64,000 nt of DNA. Origin: Bactericera cockerelli. Taxonomy: Eukaryota > Arthropoda > Insecta > Hemiptera > Triozidae. Under the pieces are notes generated by a model. That model saw nothing but the letters and a program-made list of their open reading frames with translations. It had not been told where the DNA came from and made no database searches. The position numbers and the translations under genes are program-made. The DNA lies in contig CM044957.1 in the NCBI GenBank assembly GCA_024516035.1, positions 2,949,017 through 3,013,016 of the forward strand. The letters run 5' to 3'. Shown in pieces: positions 53,280 to 63,351 of the stretch; position 1 is the first letter of the stretch; the number at the start of each line of letters is the position of its first letter.

Positions 53280-53418
53280 TTAACAGGCAGACAAACCAAA
53301 GTTGCTGAGGAGAATATGAAACGCCCAGAAATATGATATCGGAGCTAAAAAATATATATTTTTTTTTTACAAAAACGAACACTTCCGATTTTTAATATTA
53401 GAAATTTCTCGGAAGTAA
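53280..53418. repeat. One end of the TTTCTAATATTAGAAA family
   Basis: AAAGTTGCTGAGGAGAATAT, GAAACGCCCAGAAATATG, TCGGAGCTAAAAAATATA, ACAAAAACGAACACTTCC and TTTTTAATATTAGAAATTTC then CGGAAGTAA. Confidence 0.7.
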
Positions 53419-53419
53419 A

Positions 53420-53790
53420 TTCCGATCTGCACAAGTAAAATGTACACCCAACTAGGAAGGTCGTGTAATTCAATGGACGAACTTATTATTCCAGGACCGG
53501 AATCTTTCACATATGAGTGATTGACGGGCTGATAACATACTGGTTTGGTCTGAACCCCACTGTACGAACCGTATGTACGCGTGAAGGACACCCGGTAATT
53601 GCGCGCCGATCCACAAGAAGTGATCGGGGTGTGGAATATGATCCAAAAGGAAAAACAACAACTTGCTGCTTTGAATCTGTGGCCGAATACTGTCAAACTG
53701 AGCATAAGGTCTCGCTAGAGGACTAAAAACAGAGAACAGACTAGCCAACCCTTACAAGCCGGGCTAGCTTGCAGATTCCTAAGGGGTTTT
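53420..53790. other. Unrecognised mixed-composition block
   Basis: Overlapping frames on both strands (53517-53726 plus, 53470-53748 minus) with no family motif and no splice context. Possibly a repeat not otherwise represented here. Confidence 0.35.
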
Positions 53791-53799
53791 ATGGCTTAT

Positions 53800-53955
53800 A
53801 AAGAAAAGTCCAAGTGCTCATGATGGTTGATCGCACATAGAAATATGTGGTTCAGGACGAGCCAACTTTGAAATAAAGTTGGCTGGAGACCATCGATCAC
53901 CTCTCCAGCTGTAGGCAAGCTGGCTACAACAACAGAAACAACAACAACATAATAT
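53800..53955 (-). repeat. Interspersed repeat family E
   Basis: CAGGACGAGCCAACTTTGAA, ATAAAGTTGGCTGGAGACCA, CCAGCTGTAGGCAAGCTGGC and TACAACAACAG, complement of the repeat at 35880. Confidence 0.65.
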
Positions 53956-54019
53956 AGGTGAGTGTTTCCAGCGACAGACTTTTTGGAAAAGCGATAGAGT
54001 TTCAGCGGAAACTGAATGA

Positions 54020-54062
54020 GCCAGCGTCGCGTCGATGGCGCGTTCAATGGCCCGGTTCAACG
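54020..54062 (+). repeat. 5S-derived SINE fragment
   Basis: GCCAGCGTCGCGTCGATGGC then GCGTTCAATGGCCCGGTTC. GTCGCGTCG shows a small internal duplication. Confidence 0.75.
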
Positions 54063-54149
54063 CTGGAGGATTGGGTGGCGCTGCAGGAGGGCGTGGCCAT
54101 GAGGCTCTTGGTATGAGGGCGTGGCTTTTGCACTATCTACAATCAACTT

Positions 54150-54390
54150 CAGTAGATTGATCGATAAGGCGGTGGACTTGTTTTCGGATGAGCCAGCGTC
54201 GATGGCGCGTTGAATGCACCGGTTCTCGTAGGATCACTACAGTTAAGCAATGTCCAGCGAGATGAAGACTTCGTGATGCTGGCATTCCGGCCCAACCCAG
54301 GCTGGGTGAGGTTAATGTGGCTAACGGGTTTGTCATGATATGACCATGCAGTTGAAGGAGACGTTGAACCCAATTTGTAAAAAAAACACT
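54150..54390 (+). repeat. 5S-derived SINE preceded by a SINE C head fragment
   Basis: GATTGATCGATAAGGCGGTG at 54157 is the family C start. From 54192: GTCGATGGCGCGTTGAATGC, GGTTCTCGTAGGATCACTAC, AGTTAAGCAATGTCCAGCG and CTGGCATTCCGGCCCAACC, then AGGCTGGGTGAGGTTAATG and GATATGACCATGCAGTTGAA. Internal box C (TTGGATGGGTGACC) is missing, as in 12774. Confidence 0.87.
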
Positions 54391-54640
54391 GAATAAGGCT
54401 GAAGTTCAAAATAAGTTCAAGATGGCCGACATGACATCATCAGTGCCTCAATGACGCTGCCTCCAGTACAACGCAACCTCCTTGGGCCCGTAACAACTGA
54501 ATCGCAGACTGCAGCATTTTGTCTCGCAACGTTCCACGATGCTCTCCGTTCTTCCATTAGAATCAAATGGAATTTAGAATCAATCGACTCCCGGTTGGGG
54601 CAGACTTTTCGACGAAAATTCTGTTTTGTCCAAACACATC

Positions 54641-54765
54641 CAAGGTGAGGCTGGTATTTCCGGCCCTACCCAGGAGTCCCAGGTTGGGTGAGGTTAATGT
54701 GTGTATAGCTGGTACGATTCCCAGCAAATGGAGGGTAAAAACCCCGTCCAAATCAGGACATTAAG
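54641..54765 (+). repeat. 5S-derived SINE, 3' body only
   Basis: GAGGCTGGTATTTCCGGCCC, GGTTGGGTGAGGTTAATGTG and GCAAATGGAGGGTAAAAACC. The 5S head is absent. Confidence 0.75.
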
Positions 54766-55060
54766 TCAAATAGAATCGATGGTGTTAGGAAGGGTATCCT
54801 GCAAAAAATGTGCCACAACAAACCAACCTCAACCATGAGGTTGAACAGTGCCGAAGTAGGATTGGGAAAATGCAAAGTAAAAGAAAGAAGAAGATTGACT
54901 GAGATCGCGCGAGGATTTGGACCAGCGAAACTGAAGAGAGCTTCTTCCTGTTTTAGTTCCAGGCGAGAGTAGAAATTCGCCTGCCCGCCGATCCCATCAG
55001 GCACAGGAAGTAGCAAGTTAACCTCTTCTTGGAATTTGACAGGTCTCAACAATACACTAT
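54766..55060. other. No gene recognised
   Basis: Short frames only, including a 111-codon minus-strand frame (54753-55088) with no motif. Confidence 0.4.
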
Positions 55061-55179
55061 ACAGGGTGTCCATAAAGTCCCGCTCCACCGCCCGTATCTC
55101 AAGAACGGATGAATATATTCGCGAAAATCCGGATTCCCTAATCTTTTGGGCGAATGAAGTTTTTGCAACAGAAAAATTT

Positions 55180-55465
55180 GGTTCGTCAAGGAACTAAGGG
55201 TGTTTGTGTTTTTCTATACTTTCAGCAGTTCTTGTGATACGGGGAGTGGACTGGGACTTCAAAGGCATCCAGTATACATATACATACATATGTACATACA
55301 TACAATAAATACACTATTAGCAGATACATCAAAAAAAAACTAATAAAATCTCGCGTTCGTCAAGGAATTAAGGGTTTTGGTGTCTTTCTATACTTTCAGC
55401 AGTTCTTGTGATACGGGGGGTGGACTGGGACTTCAAAGGCACCCGGTATACATATACAATTATAC
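55180..55465. repeat. ~180-bp tandem duplication
   Basis: TTCGTCAAGGAAYTAAGGGT, CTTTCAGCAGTTCTTGTGAT and GACTTCAAAGGCAYCCRGTA occur twice (about 55182 and 55356). A further part of the unit (ACAATAAATACACNATTAGC and AGATACATACAAAAAA) follows the inserted element at 56450, so that element sits inside the second copy. Confidence 0.88.
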
Positions 55466-55467
55466 AT

Positions 55468-56439
55468 ACATGGGTCATTTTCATTTATCTTGGGCAATTG
55501 GATTTTTTCAAGTCATGAACGTTACCTTTTTCCTAAACAATTTTTTAGGATCAGAAGACTAAGACAAATACCTTTGAGTAAAAGCTTTCATTTAGAATAT
55601 TTCTAGCAGCTACCTCTTCACACAAAATTACAAAAACTTAACGTACCAGGTAACTTTCATGACCACGGGTAACGTTCATGACGGTAACGTTCATGAGTAA
55701 CACGCCACTAAAACAATCTTTTCTCAATAAAAGAATATTCACTTTACAAAAAAAAATATTTGATTGGAAAGAGGACATGCAGAAGAATTAAAGAAATACA
55801 TTATATATTAAAGAATCATTACAATTTATTTAAAAAACCGCGTAACGTTCTTGTCAAAAAAATTAGACCCACCATTGTCCCTCACTGTACTGCATCCAAC
55901 ATCCAACTGACAGGAAATTTCAAAACAAAAACAACGTCATCTGTAAGAAGCAAAATGGCGGCAGCTGCTAGCTTCTCATTCTAAGGGTTTTTCAAAATGG
56001 TTTACATTTTTTTGGGGGTAACATTCATGACGGAGATTTTTTTTTCTTCGTAGGGACACAACTTTACACGTCTGTAGAATGAGGTGAACATTATTATTTT
56101 TATGTAAACTAATGCTCACATCCTAAAAAAAACTGTATTTTTCTCATTTATATTGGATTTTGGTGAAAATAATGGGGAGAAATGCATTATTTTCTATCGG
56201 ACACAGTAAAATCTTAGACTAAGGGACACCTAAAATATCATGAACGTTACTTACATAACTGGCAATTTTGAGTCTCCACATTAGTTTAAAAGACAATTTA
56301 TTATTGTAATTTATAAAAAAAATTATTTCCTATGTGATCAAATAGATTTTAGTCATATATATCCCTATTATTTTCACATTTATTAAAGGAGAAAGGTTGC
56401 GGACTTGATATGCCCAAGATAAATGAAAATGACCCACAT
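55468..56439. mobile_element. 964-bp TIR element with reiterated AACGTTCATGA motif
   Basis: Ends GGGTCATTTTCATTTATCTT (55472) and the complement at 56416-56435, flanked by ACAT on both sides (55468-55471, 56436-56439). Removing it restores the duplicated host unit. Inside, the 11-12-bp motif TAACGTTCATGA occurs at least six times on both strands (near 55516, 55652, 55670, 55683, 56019 and 56238), with a near match at 55842. The short frame at 55760-55984 has no known motif. Superfamily not assigned. Confidence 0.8.
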
Positions 56440-56699
56440 ATGTACATATTTACAATAAATACACAATTAGCAGATACATACAAAAAAAAACAGCTGAAAT
56501 CTCGCAAACATCGGATCTAAAATTATTTTATTTATTTCTGACTTTATTTTCAACTCAAGGAGCACAAATATCGCATTCCTGGTGAAGACCATATTAGTTC
56601 CGATCATAATAGCTGAAAGTTACTAAATCCAAGAAGTGTTGAGTAATTTAATCTCATTATTAAACTACATTTTTTAAAAATACTTAAAAAATAGAGAAA

Positions 56700-56982
56700 T
56701 TAAAAGAAATAGATCAGTGAGAAATGGAGAGAGAAAAAGAATTCACTCGGAGAGATATACAAGAAATCATTTAGAGAAAGGAAGGCATGGGAAAAGAGGG
56801 AAAGAAAGAGAGAGAGAGAAGGAAAATAAAAGAAAGAAAATAGAAAGAGAGCGGGCGAAGAGAGTGAGTAAAAGAGAAAGAGAGGAGGTAAGAGGAAGAG
56901 AAAAAGAAGGGGAGAGAGAATGAAAGAAACAAATCAGTAGAGAAATAGAGAGAGAGAGAGAGAGAAAGAGTGAGAAAGCTGG

Positions 56983-57023
<41 letters not shown>

Positions 57024-57535
57024 TGAGAAAGCTGGAGAGGAGAGAGAGAGAGAGAGAGGGACAGAAACACAAGGAATCAGCATGAGAGATAATATGTCAA
57101 GGAAGAAGAGATTGATAGCTCTCCGGGGGATCCAGTGAGACAGCAATCAGGAGGAACTTAATGATGAGCATGGCCAGGACAAGCTAGAGAGAGAGAAAGG
57201 GGAGAGAGAGAGAGAGAGAGAAAGAAAAGAGAGAGAGAGATAGATAGAGGGAGGGAGAGAGTGTGAGAGAAAGAGGGAGAGAGAGAGTGAGAGAAAGAGG
57301 GAGAGAGACAGTGAGAAAAAAAAGGAAAGAGAGAGAAAAAAAGGAAAGAGAGACAAAAAAAGAAGGAGAGAGAGCTAAATAGAGAGAGGGAAAGAAAGAG
57401 AGAGAAAAAAAGGGAGAGAAAGAAAGAAAGAGAGAGAGAGAGATAGAAAGAGAGAGAGACGAAAAGGAGATAAAAGAGAGAGAGATAGATAGATGGAAAG
57501 AAAGAAAGAAAGAGAGAGAAAGAGAGGGGGGAGCA
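56700..57535. repeat. GA-rich low-complexity region
   Basis: GAGAGAAAGA-type purine tract on the plus strand, with an internal ~65-bp duplication (AAGAGTGAGAAAGCTGGAGA near 56965 and 57018). Eight frames of up to 168 codons on the minus strand are Ser/Leu low complexity. It ends in a 10-G run at 57538. Confidence 0.95.
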
Positions 57536-57549
57536 CGGGGGGGGGGGTG

Positions 57550-58500
57550 ACCCCCCTCAAGGACAAGGTGAGAGAGTATCCTGTTGGAACTAGTGGGGAT
57601 AGGGACGAGAGCATATACTATTGTAGATGATAATACATACATAGGATGACAGCATATGAATACATGGCTTAAGAATCTATCATTAATCAAGTACAGTCAA
57701 ACTGGATATATAAAAAAAAAACTTAAAATAATAACCTCTTTACAAGGAAGGTCCCCGGAATTTTTAAAGAAAAATGTTACAATGGCTGTCCTATAAGTAA
57801 AATCTTCTCTCTTTATCTACCTAACAAATTATCATCTCCATTATTACATAATGTATGTATATGCAATATACCATCTGTATGTATGTACGTATGCAATATA
57901 ACATATGTATGTATAATGTATATGCAATATAACATAGGTATGTATGTACGTATGCAATATGCACAACAAATTAAATACGTACACATCCACTATATGGAAA
58001 TTGATTATTAGAGCAACACAGTATATGCATCAAGTCAACCTTGACCCAACTACTAGGCGGAGAAGAAATTCTGATCCATACATCAGCACATGAACCAATA
58101 TCAGCAGAATTCAGCACATCGGAGAATCAGCATAAAAAATGATAAGGAACTCTTTGAGAAAATTTATAGTAAACTAGCTGTAACCCTGCACTACGTCACC
58201 ATAAAGGTTTTTGTCCGTGGCTGACGTTTGATTTGGAATTTTTAAACATCCCTTCTCAGAAAGGATTAAAATACCACAGAAACTCTGTACCAAATTGGGA
58301 GTCATTAGGTCGAGTCATTTCGGAGTTCTGTCGATTATGGATGAATTATTTATTTATTTAATTAATTTTGAATATGAACTATTTTTTAGAAATACTTATA
58401 AATGGTGGTGGATAATTTTGTAAGATGTAATTGTACATAATATATTAAGATTTCATAGTTGATAATGGATAGATTCAATCATGGACTTAACAAACAAAAT
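57550..58500. other. AT-rich DNA with TATGTATGTA repeats and one diverged interspersed repeat
   Basis: TATGCAATATAACATA and GTATGTATGT alternate at 57845-57965. ACTAGCTGTAACCCTGCACT, TCTGTACCAAATTGGGAGTC and AGTCATTTCGGAGTTCTG at 58170-58330 look like a retroposon tail. No gene. Confidence 0.45.
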
Positions 58501-58507
58501 ACAATCA

Positions 58508-58580
58508 AATGGCTGAATCCGGGACTTGAACCACCGACCTCTAGGTTACAAGTCCTTAGCCTTATCGATGAAGCTACTGT
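58508..58580 (-). repeat. SINE family C fragment
   Basis: CTGAATCCGGGACTTGAACC, ACCGACCTCTAGGTTACAAG and CTTATCGATGAAGCTACTG. Confidence 0.82.
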
Positions 58581-58866
58581 CCAATCTACCTTACGTCTTT
58601 ATCAGCGGTATTTTTGCCTCTAGCGTACTCTTCCACCCAGCCATGGGATCAGCATCTCTACATACAATGGGGCATTGTGGCGGACCTCCCATTAGTCAAG
58701 GCTAGACGTCTCTACTCTCTATCAATAATGAGGGCAGAAATTGTACAGGGTGGCATAAAATGATTCTTGCGTGAATCACAACAAATTAAAGAGTCAATGA
58801 AATGTACATGAAACAAAACAAATTTGTCCTATCAGTCCTCTTTTCCAGAGTTTAACCTTTTCCCGA

Positions 58867-59105
58867 CAGCGCCGATGGCACATTGAATACACCAGTTCTG
58901 GTTCTGTCACTAAAGTTATGCAATGTCCAAAGAGGTTAGGACTTGGATGGGTGACGATTCAAATCCAAACCCTCGTTATGTTGCCCCCCTGAGGCTGGGT
59001 GAGGTTTATTTGAGTAGCTGGTTTTTGAGTTTCCAGCGAATGGAGGGATAAAACTACTGACGTGATATGACCATGCATTTGAGTTGAAAGTGACCATGTT
59101 GCTTC
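58867..59105 (+). repeat. 5S-derived SINE, diverged
   Basis: GCCGATGGCACATTGAATAC, CACTAAAGTTATGCAATGTC, AGGACTTGGATGGGTGACG and GAGGCTGGGTGAGGTTTATT. Retains both box A and box C positions but with many substitutions, so older than the copies at 41468 and 51660. Confidence 0.85.
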
Positions 59106-59106
59106 A

Positions 59107-59350
59107 AGGGTTGGGTGCAAGAGATTGCCATAGGCAATAACCCCGCCTTCTAGTTTGGACATCTGCATATATTTTATCTATGTTGTTCATATTTCTATCT
59201 TATTCATATTGTCGATTTTGTATTTTAATTTTAACCATGATTTGTTTTTAAATATTTCCTTTTAATTTTTTTAAAAATAATATTGTACCTACATGTTTCA
59301 CAACTTTAATTGTAGCTTTATTTATAAACACATACAGATATAAACTTATA
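59107..59350 (+). repeat. LINE-3'-end-like repeat
   Basis: GGGTTGGGTGCAAGAGATTG, CCATAGGCAATAACCCCGCC and TAGTTTGGACATC, then T- and A-rich sequence. It joins the 5S-derived SINE directly. Confidence 0.65.
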
Positions 59351-59622
59351 TAAAAAATAGGTAATTTAATAATAATAGATTACCGCTAAAAGTTGGGGAG
59401 TTGTGCAGTTACACCCTGTATATCGACTGGTTCTGTGCGAGGCTATGCATAGGACGATTATCCAATGATTTACTGCACTCGGTAGAGACAGTTTAATGGC
59501 TGTAAACCTTCTAGTTAGCTATGAGTTGGTAGGATTGAATCAGAGCGCAGAAATTTGGCAATGAATTTTCTAGATACAGGAAACAGACCTATTGTTTGAT
59601 GGCAAAAATTCTCAAATTATTT

Positions 59623-59735
59623 TACTTCCGATAAATTTCTAACATTAGAGATCGGAAGGAGGTGTGTGTTCGTTTTTGTAAAAAAAAAAAAATGATAATA
59701 TATACTTCTTAGCTCCGATTTAAAAAAAGGCATTC
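59623..59735. repeat. One end of the TTTCTAATATTAGAAA family
   Basis: TTTTACTTCCGATAAATTTC then TAACATTAGAGATCGGAAG, GTGTTCGTTTTTGTAAAAAA and TAGCTCCGATTT. The palindrome is slightly decayed (TAACATTAGAGA). Confidence 0.65.
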
Positions 59736-59737
59736 CC

Positions 59738-59994
59738 GTGAGCATTCCCCTTGGTGGTCCCATCATTAATCTGATGGGAAAACACTTGTGGGTTTTGGAA
59801 TGGTTCCAAACGGCCAAGTTTTCACATTGTGAACTGATCTCACAAGAATTGTCTCCATTGGGACTTTCCACCTGTGAGGGCTGATTGCAGATGTTTCCAT
59901 GATCGGCCACCCATACGCCATTTCTAATTACTATTATGAGGACCGCAACTATAGTCGCCAGAGCTAAAGTGAGACGCAATTTAAGACAAAACAC
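59738..59994 (-). CDS. Weak candidate: N-terminal exon of a type II membrane protein
   Basis: From the ATG at 59994 the frame reads MFCLKLRLTLALATIVAVLI then IVIRNGVW: a short tail and a hydrophobic segment of about 16-18 residues that could be a signal anchor. A hydrophilic stretch with four cysteines follows (NICNQPSQVE, NSCEISSQCENLAVWN, HKCFPIR). Composition is more protein-like than the other short frames here. The homology-like region stops at about 59740, where a TTTCTAATATTAGAAA-family repeat begins. No splice donor is obvious. It could be the first exon of a Golgi or cell-surface protein, or chance. I do not recognise a family. Confidence 0.25.
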
Positions 59995-60183
59995 GTGTGT
60001 AACATTTACTTTTTGTGATGTAAACCCAACCTGCTATACACGAAGCTCAACGGCTGAGTCATTATAACTGAGGATGATATCTATTTCTAGATGAGGAAAA
60101 GTGGATGTCGAACTGTTTATTCAAGTGTATCGGATATCACCCCTTGCTTTGGAAATGTCTGATATTAGATTTTACAGATACAT

Positions 60184-60240
60184 TACTTCCGAGAAATTTC
60201 TAATATTAGAAATCGGGTACTGTATTTTTCTTTAATATGC
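60184..60240. repeat. One end of the TTTCTAATATTAGAAA family
   Basis: ATTACTTCCGAGAAATTTCT then AATATTAGAAATCGGGTAC. Same orientation as 59623, so the two do not form a TIR pair. Confidence 0.6.
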
Positions 60241-60472
60241 TCGGATTTCTTTATCAATCCCTCCCATTCAAACTATCTTGGTTTGACGATCATTCAAACT
60301 ATCTTGGTTTGACGATATCTTTCAAACGGTAAAGAACGGTTCTCATTGGATCAACGAAGTTACGAAAAATAGTCAAGCGAGTTAAGCCAAGTCCAGAAAA
60401 ATATCAGCCTAACTTGAGAGATATCGGTAGGAATAATAAATAATACAATTAAAAAAGTCTAAAGCTTTCTGT

Positions 60473-60760
60473 CAGCGTCGATGGCGCGTTGAATGGACCG
60501 GCTCTCGTAGGATTACCATAGTGCTGACATTCCTGCCCAATCTAGGCTAGGTGGGTAGCAGGTTTGTGAGTTTCCTGCGAATGGAGGGTAACACCCCCGT
60601 CCAAGCAGTTGAAAGCGACGATAAACCCAAATTTTAAAAACACAAACCTGCTTCCCACATTAACCTCACCCAGTCTAGGTTGGTCGGAATGCCAGCATCA
60701 CGAAGTCTTTACCTTGCTGGACGTTACTTAACTTCGTTGATCCTACGAGAACCGTTCTTC
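60473..60760. repeat. Two 5S-derived SINEs tail to tail
   Basis: Plus copy 60473-60645 (GTCGATGGCGCGTTGAATGG, then GCAGGTTTGTGAGTTTCCTG and AGTTGAAAGCGACGATAAAC) faces a minus copy 60650-60760 (CTGCTTCCCACATTAACCTC, GAATGCCAGCATCACGAAG, ACGTTACTTAACTTCGTTGA, TCCTACGAGAACCG). The plus copy has a deletion in the 5S-like part. Confidence 0.87.
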
Positions 60761-60807
60761 GATTCGGGACTATGCCGATTGTGTATCATTCGATAGGCTC
60801 CGGACAA

Positions 60808-60842
60808 CGGACCCAGGCTAGGGTCCGTTGTCATCTCCATTG
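60808..60842. repeat. 12-bp-stem hairpin
   Basis: GACAACGGACCC, a 6-base loop AGGCTA, then GGGTCCGTTGTC. There is no U-run after the stem, and in an animal genome I do not read it as a terminator. Confidence 0.85.
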
Positions 60843-60849
60843 CATTCAA

Positions 60850-61145
60850 GTCATGTCCCATGATGATGACCCTTAGTCATGTCCCATGATGATGACCCTA
60901 AGTCCAGACAGTGATGCGGGTACAGGCCCATATCCTGCGAGCCGTCCCACCCACCTTGTTCTAGAAAACCATTTAGGACTTCTGCTTCAAATATAATAAT
61001 AATTACATGATGATATAACGATGCAGAGTGATATTAGGTACTAATAATGATGATGATGATAACTGGGTACTAATAGGTACTATTGGTGATGATCATGATG
61101 ATGATGATGATGATGATAATAATGATGATAATAATGATGACTCAC
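60850..61145. repeat. 26-bp direct repeat and (GAT)n microsatellite
   Basis: AGTCATGTCCCATGATGATG then ACCCTWAG occurs twice near 60849-60902. GATGATGATAATAAT-type repeats run from 61040 to 61140. Confidence 0.85.
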
Positions 61146-61310
61146 TCCTCTAACCACGTGATCTATTGGTCCTACACCTGACCGGAATCAGAATGACATC
61201 AGGGAGCGACCACACGGACGAAAAATTAAATGGATGACCAATTGACCACCAACAGACGAAATCGACAGGACATAATATATCATACAGGGCGACTGTAGGT
61301 TGCACGTTAG

Positions 61311-61866
61311 AATAATAACACTCTTAAGTGGAAAGTAACCACCAGGCGAGGTTATAATACTTTCAAAGCATTTTCTACCACCTAACCATACAATACTCTG
61401 TTTATCCTGTAAGAATGAGACTTAAAAGAGTTCCTTTACACCAAACCCTGTCTTATTATCATGTGGTCACAAACTTAAATTAACACTTTGTGCGCCAAGC
61501 CCAAAATCGTGATTTTCCCCTGGGGCCACGATACAAAGGATTGTCTCTCAATATGCTTCAAAACTAGATAGGTGAAAACCAAGCACACTCTGATCATCCT
61601 CAGGAGGCCACGCTTCAAATTCTCCATACAAAATACACAGTAGTGTGGCCCATACTGAGACACAATGCTTCAAAGAGAGGTCTAGTGTCTCTCAAAATGA
61701 GAGACGTGGCCCCAGCGGGAAGTCGCTGTCGCTCATATTGAGCGACGTGGCGCACAAAGTGTTAATGAGGAAAAATAATTGTATACTGGGTGGGATTCGA
61801 ACTAACAGATCCCAACGCTACCTGGGTTACCAGACTAGAGCGTTAACCACTTGACTACCATTGCAC
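61311..61866 (-). repeat. SINE family A interrupted by a TTAA MITE
   Basis: Tail and body (ACTCTTAAGTGGAAAGTAAC, CACCAGGCGAGGTT, TTTTCTACCACCTAACC) precede 61480 and the head (GGGATTCGAACTAACAGATC, CTACCTGGGTTACCAGACTA, ACTTGACTACCATTGCAC) follows 61765. An extra ~65 bp after CACCTAACC is also unlike the family. Confidence 0.88.
61480..61765. mobile_element. 278-bp MITE with TTAA target duplication
   Basis: CACTTTGTGCGCCA (61484) and TGGCGCACAAAGTG (ending 61761) are exact inverted ends, flanked by TTAA on each side. Excising the insert with one TTAA leaves ACAAACTTAAATTAATGAGG, precisely the sequence of other SINE A copies (for example 43978). TTAA duplications occur in piggyBac and Kolobok elements. 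CACTTT ends fit piggyBac-type MITEs somewhat better. No coding capacity. Confidence 0.93.
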
Positions 61867-61964
61867 TAGTAGGATGAAATTTGGAATAAGTTAATGAACA
61901 GTGGGGACACTACTACTCAAATGGGCAAGAAATACTCAGAAGCTTTTTGAGAAGGCAAGTCGAT

Positions 61965-62235
61965 GGTCTGTTGTCCCATATTGAATGTTGAACACGGGTG
62001 TTAAATAGTCCCACATTGAATATTGAACACGGGTGTTAAATTGTCCCACATGGAATGTTGAACACGGGTAGCCCATTGTCCCATGTTGAATGTTGAACAC
62101 GGGTGGTAAATTGTCCCATATTGAATGTTGAACACGGGTGGCCCATTGTCCCATATTGAATGTTGAACACGGGTGGCCATTGTCCCATATTGAATATGTT
62201 GAACACGGGTGGCCCATTGTCCCACATTGAATGTT
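61965..62235. repeat. ~33-bp minisatellite (TGTCCCATATTGAATGTTGAACACGGGTGGCCCAT)
   Basis: Eight units with GTGTTAAAT, GTAGCCCAT and GTGGCCCAT endings. Confidence 0.93.
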
Positions 62236-62239
62236 AAAT

Positions 62240-63350
62240 CTCAGTGGACACTATTCCTTAACTTTCACCTTGATAACAACTGTAGAGGTCATATCCAAGC
62301 CGGGCTTTGTAGCTAGCTGCATATTACTTCTGTGGCGTACCGGAGCTGTGGCCAGCCTTCGTGACGGAAAATGTTATTTTTAAATACCTATCGGTCAGCT
62401 GATAAAATGTAAGAGTCGGCTTTGATTTACTAATCCTGTTTCATAATACGTCCTTTAAAAGGAAGACTCCAATGTCGACAAGCCCCCGACGAATGTTAGG
62501 CAACGTCGGATATGGAGAGGACATGGATGATTGACATCGAATACCCGACGGCATTCGATGTCAGCCATTCACCTCATTTAGGAGAGGTGATGGCTACAAC
62601 GACGGCTTTCCATTGGATGTACGATGAGACGTGAAAAACATCCTAATGCCCGTGTTTATACCCGCCAGAATTTTGCTCAAAAGTTAAATAACTTTGTCAA
62701 TACTAAACAAACATTCACAGCGGTGTAATACACGACATCAATTCGACCATAAAACACTGAAATGACCAACGCAAAGCAGAGTCCTCACACCTAGCAATGT
62801 CCCTATGACGTCAGCAACAGGGATGAAGGCGGAGGAATGTTGACCTTTGTTTGAACTGTTCCTGAAACGATAAAGGGACAAATTAAATGAACTTTTTACA
62901 AGATTTATTTATCTGCCTCTGGTGCGAGCTTTTATTGTGTGCTTACAGACTCATAAAACTTCATTCCACCGGGAGCTGCGGTGGAGAGAACGCCAACCAT
63001 CTCCTCTCCCTCATTGGCGGAAACACAAGTTTATGTTCCGAAGAGCCGGAGTGTTCGTAGATTAAAAACATAAAACATTTTCAGCGCTTTCGATTTTTGT
63101 AGAGAAACTCTATCTGAGATCTTCTTTTAGAATAATATTCTTTTGTGGCAGGTAAACACTAGGCGAGCTATCCAATAAGGCTACCATTTTTAAATTCAAG
63201 ATAATATAAAATCATAGAAATAATTTGTTATTGCTGTGATTTTCATAGTGGTTCAGCTATGAAAAATGGCCGATTTTATGTGACAGGTTCGTTACCCATG
63301 AGATATACGATGTGAGTTCTCCATTACTACTTCTTCCTACATGGATCCTT
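62240..63350. other. Mixed-composition DNA without a recognised gene
   Basis: Has a hairpin GACATCGAAT ... ATTCGATGTC at 62533-62562. Composition is less AT-rich than most spacers (62450-63060). Only short frames occur and no splice-bounded coding segment is convincing. Confidence 0.4.
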
Positions 63351-63351
63351 A

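Noticed and set aside
53470..53748. Minus-strand frames of 92 and 112 codons
   Set aside because: Overlapping in different frames with a third frame on the plus strand, no motif, no splice context.
56767..57690. Several long Ser/Leu-rich minus-strand frames
   Set aside because: Complement of GA-rich simple sequence, open in more than one frame.
59623..60240. TTTCTAATATTAGAAA ends at 59623 and 60184 as the two ends of one element
   Set aside because: They are in the same orientation, so they cannot be a TIR pair. More likely two separate partial copies.
60808..60842. Rho-independent terminator
   Set aside because: Stem-loop lacks a T-run and the genome is animal; retained only as a hairpin.
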